This document shows positions 6,277-7,444 of a DNA stretch of 7,444 nucleotides, piece by piece. The stretch is taken from positions 1 through 7,444 of the forward strand of contig JAOUGB010000101.1 of the NCBI GenBank assembly GCA_029857875.1, in the 5' to 3' direction. How positions within the stretch are numbered: position 1 is the stretch's first letter; the number at the start of each line of letters is the position of its first letter. The DNA is from Desulfobacteraceae bacterium (lineage in GTDB: Bacteria > Desulfobacterota > Desulfobacteria > Desulfobacterales > UBA11574). Position numbers and translations under genes: made by a program. The notes below the pieces were generated by a model. That model ran no database searches. It saw only the letters and a program-made list of their open reading frames with translations, and had not been told where the DNA came from.

Positions 6277-6567
6277 ATGACACAACTGGAACTCGCCAGA
6301 AAAGGTGTCACTTCAAGCCAGATGGAGCTGGTGGCTCAGTATGAGGGATTGGAGGCCGAATTTGTTCGGCATGGTATAGAACAGGGAACAATTATAATTC
6401 CGGCCAATATCAACCATACCAACCTTACTCCTCGGGGCATCGGGCAAGGGCTAAAGACCACTGATCCAAGACATTGTGATTCATCCGAATACAATAAACA
6501 ATGTAAATCTTTCGCTTATTCCGCTCTCAAAAAGGGAATTTTTACTAAAATTAAGGAATTTGTGTAA
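6277..6567 (+). pseudogene. thiC: Truncated thiC (phosphomethylpyrimidine synthase), N-terminal remnant
   Basis: ATG 6277 follows GGAGG (6267-6271) and opens a 96-residue frame ending in TAA. Residues 1-61, from MTQLELARKGVTSSQMELVA through EGLEAEFVRHGIEQGTIIIP and NHTNLTPRGIGQGLKT, match the N-terminal domain of ThiC, the radical-SAM enzyme that converts aminoimidazole ribotide to the thiamine pyrimidine. In intact ThiC the next segment is of the KVNANIGTS type; here it is TDPRHCDSSEYNKQC, which I do not recognise. ThiC is normally about 430 residues, so the catalytic barrel and the C-terminal Fe-S cysteines are missing. No later ThiC segment was found in any frame to the window end, so this is a deletion or rearrangement near base 6460, not a simple frameshift. 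A free ThiC N-domain cannot catalyse. An upstream ATG at 6250 would overlap the terminator and is rejected. Confidence 0.85.
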
Positions 6568-6643
6568 CAGCGAGCGATGAGTTGATCTCTCCCCCTCTCC
6601 AATGCAACGTTACAGCTAAATCTGCGGACAAGGAGGTAGTGAT

Positions 6644-7099
6644 ATGTTGCCTATAAGAAATATAGCTATTTTTGGAATTCTTTTTTGTTTATTTGCTTCC
6701 TTTGCCACCTTAGTTCTCGCAAATGAAGCAAATACTACCTGGCAGATCATTACGCATATTGATAAAGTTCTCAAAGAAAATCCTTTGCCAGTTGACAAGA
6801 AATCCCAGCTAATCAAGATCGCGGAAGATGATACGATAAGTGCTTTTGTTGTTAGGATGATGCCGGGTGCTGAATTAGGACCTCATTATCACGAAAGCCA
6901 TGATGAAATTGAATATGTAATTAGGGGTACAGGACAATTGCTGGTTAATGATAGATGGGTCGACATTAAACCAGGAAGTATTCATTTCAACCCAATGAGT
7001 AAAGTTCATGCTGCAAGAAATACTGGCAATGAGCCATTGATAGTCTTAATAGCTTTCACCCCGGCAATGAAAGTAACAGATAGGCATTTCTTAAAATAG
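6644..7099 (+). CDS. Secreted single-domain cupin protein
   Basis: This 151-residue protein starts at ATG 6644 with an excellent ribosome site (AAGGAGG, 6630-6636). Residues 1-26 form a Sec signal peptide with a long hydrophobic core and likely cleavage after VLA (24-26), giving a periplasmic protein of about 125 residues. Cupin motif 1 is complete: G75-x5-H81-x-H83-x4-E88-x6-G95. Motif 2 is PGSIHFNPMSKVHAARN (110-126), with H122 completing a probable three-His, one-Glu metal site. Such small cupins may be dioxygenases, isomerases, sugar-binding or metal-storage proteins; nothing here selects among these. The gene lies 76 bases after the thiC remnant and has AT-rich stretches (20 of 60 G+C in 6661-6720 by hand count, against 35 of 60 in livF bases 3121-3180), compatible with separate origin. 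Confidence 0.88.
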   Translation: MLPIRNIAIFGILFCLFASFATLVLANEANTTWQIITHIDKVLKENPLPVDKKSQLIKIAEDDTISAFVVRMMPGAELGPHYHESHDEIEYVIRGTGQLLVNDRWVDIKPGSIHFNPMSKVHAARNTGNEPLIVLIAFTPAMKVTDRHFLK

Positions 7100-7444
7100 T
7101 CAATGAGAAGTAAGGGCAATGGGGGTAGAGATAAGGCCCTTTCGCATCGCATAGTGGCAACACTTTCATGGATGTCGGTTGGCCATTTAGAAAATGTTTA
7201 TTCTTATAAAATACCTTTGAATTTCGGTTGTGTTTTTGACCAAATTACACAAATTGGTCAACCTGAGATATGTTATGGAAAGCACATGAATCGGGCCTGT
7301 TTTAATTCATGTGCTAACTCTAACATACCATTTAGCTGAACTTGCCGCTCTTTGCTATTAATTTTTATCCCTTGAATTTTTGTGATATCAAACGAGTGTC
7401 TCTTGATAGGTTTTCACAGTAAGAGCTCAAACCCTACAAAAATT
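7100..7444. other. AT-rich tail with no supportable gene
   Basis: No frame here has a ribosome site and recognisable protein content. G+C is low (17 of 60 in bases 7201-7260 by hand count). The frame starting at ATG 7103 has no Shine-Dalgarno sequence and an unconvincing product. On the minus strand a 46-codon open stretch (7413-7273) has protein-like composition (KINSKERQVQLNGMLELAHE) but no start with a ribosome site. Notable structures are an inverted repeat TTGACCAA/TTGGTCAA (7236-7243 and 7254-7261), the larger hairpin entered separately, and TATCAA..GAG/CTC..TTGATA (7386-7408). AAGGGC/GCCCTT (7112-7117 and 7136-7141) could be a weak hairpin after the cupin gene. Confidence 0.5.
7269..7327. 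repeat. Two-part inverted repeat (strong hairpin) in the AT-rich tail
   Basis: AGCACATGAAT (7281-7291) is an exact inverted copy of ATTCATGTGCT (7305-7315) around a 13-base loop. Outside a symmetrical 5-by-5 internal loop, TATGTTA (7269-7275) pairs with TAACATA (7321-7327). That gives 18 base pairs over 59 bases. No T-run follows on either strand, so it is not a simple terminator. It could be a protein-binding site, a structured RNA, or a small mobile-element remnant. I do not recognise the family. Confidence 0.75.

Noticed and set aside
7112..7141. Terminator after the cupin gene
   Set aside because: The stem is only 6 bp with an 18-base loop and there is no T-run.
7269..7327. Integron attC recombination site
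   Set aside because: attC ends read AAC at the 5' side and GTT at the 3' side. Here the ends are GTTA and TAAC, the reverse arrangement, and no cassette or integrase is visible.
7103..7339. 78-codon open frame after the cupin gene
   Set aside because: There is no ribosome site, the product has no recognisable motif, and the frame crosses both inverted repeats in AT-rich DNA.
7273..7413. Minus-strand 46-codon open stretch with protein-like composition
   Set aside because: It has no start codon with a ribosome site and no recognised family. Half of it is the large hairpin. It could be an old gene fragment but cannot be supported.

Overview
The window reads as a piece of an anaerobic, Gram-negative bacterial chromosome, most likely Desulfobacterota (Desulfobacterales-like). 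That placement is inference from protein style: a LivM with a polar N-terminal extension carrying CGVYHQNYHQD, a LivF with a basic KRRKRWLT tail, and a nearby adenylate-forming ligase. No rRNA or other phylogenetic marker is present. All genes I can support are on the + strand.

Bases 1-3648 hold most of a branched-chain-amino-acid-type (HAAT) ABC importer: the end of permease livH, permease livM, a 284-base leader region, a secreted type I substrate-binding protein, and ATPase livF, which starts at TTG. livG is not in the window and presumably lies upstream. Bases 3678-4277 encode a lipoprotein with a WHy/LEA14-like domain. A 112-base repeat-rich, self-complementary intergenic element (4286-4397) follows. 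Next is an acyl-CoA-synthetase-like adenylate-forming ligase (4460-5980) with an altered phosphate loop. An importer beside a ligase suggests uptake of an organic acid or amino acid followed by CoA activation. The substrate cannot be read from sequence.

Bases 5981-6260 are regulatory: a small hairpin, a plausible extended -10 promoter, a well-formed TPP (THI-box) riboswitch aptamer, and an intrinsic terminator. The gene under this switch is a thiC that keeps only about its first 61 codons and then runs into unrelated sequence. The switch therefore looks intact while its target is broken. A short secreted cupin gene follows (6644-7099). The last 345 bases are AT-rich, have no supportable gene, and contain a strong two-part hairpin at 7269-7327.

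I see no CRISPR array, tRNA, rRNA, recognisable transposase or phage gene, and no convincing wholly new system. The most distinctive items are the orphaned TPP riboswitch with decapitated thiC, the altered ligase active-site loop, and the two structured intergenic elements.
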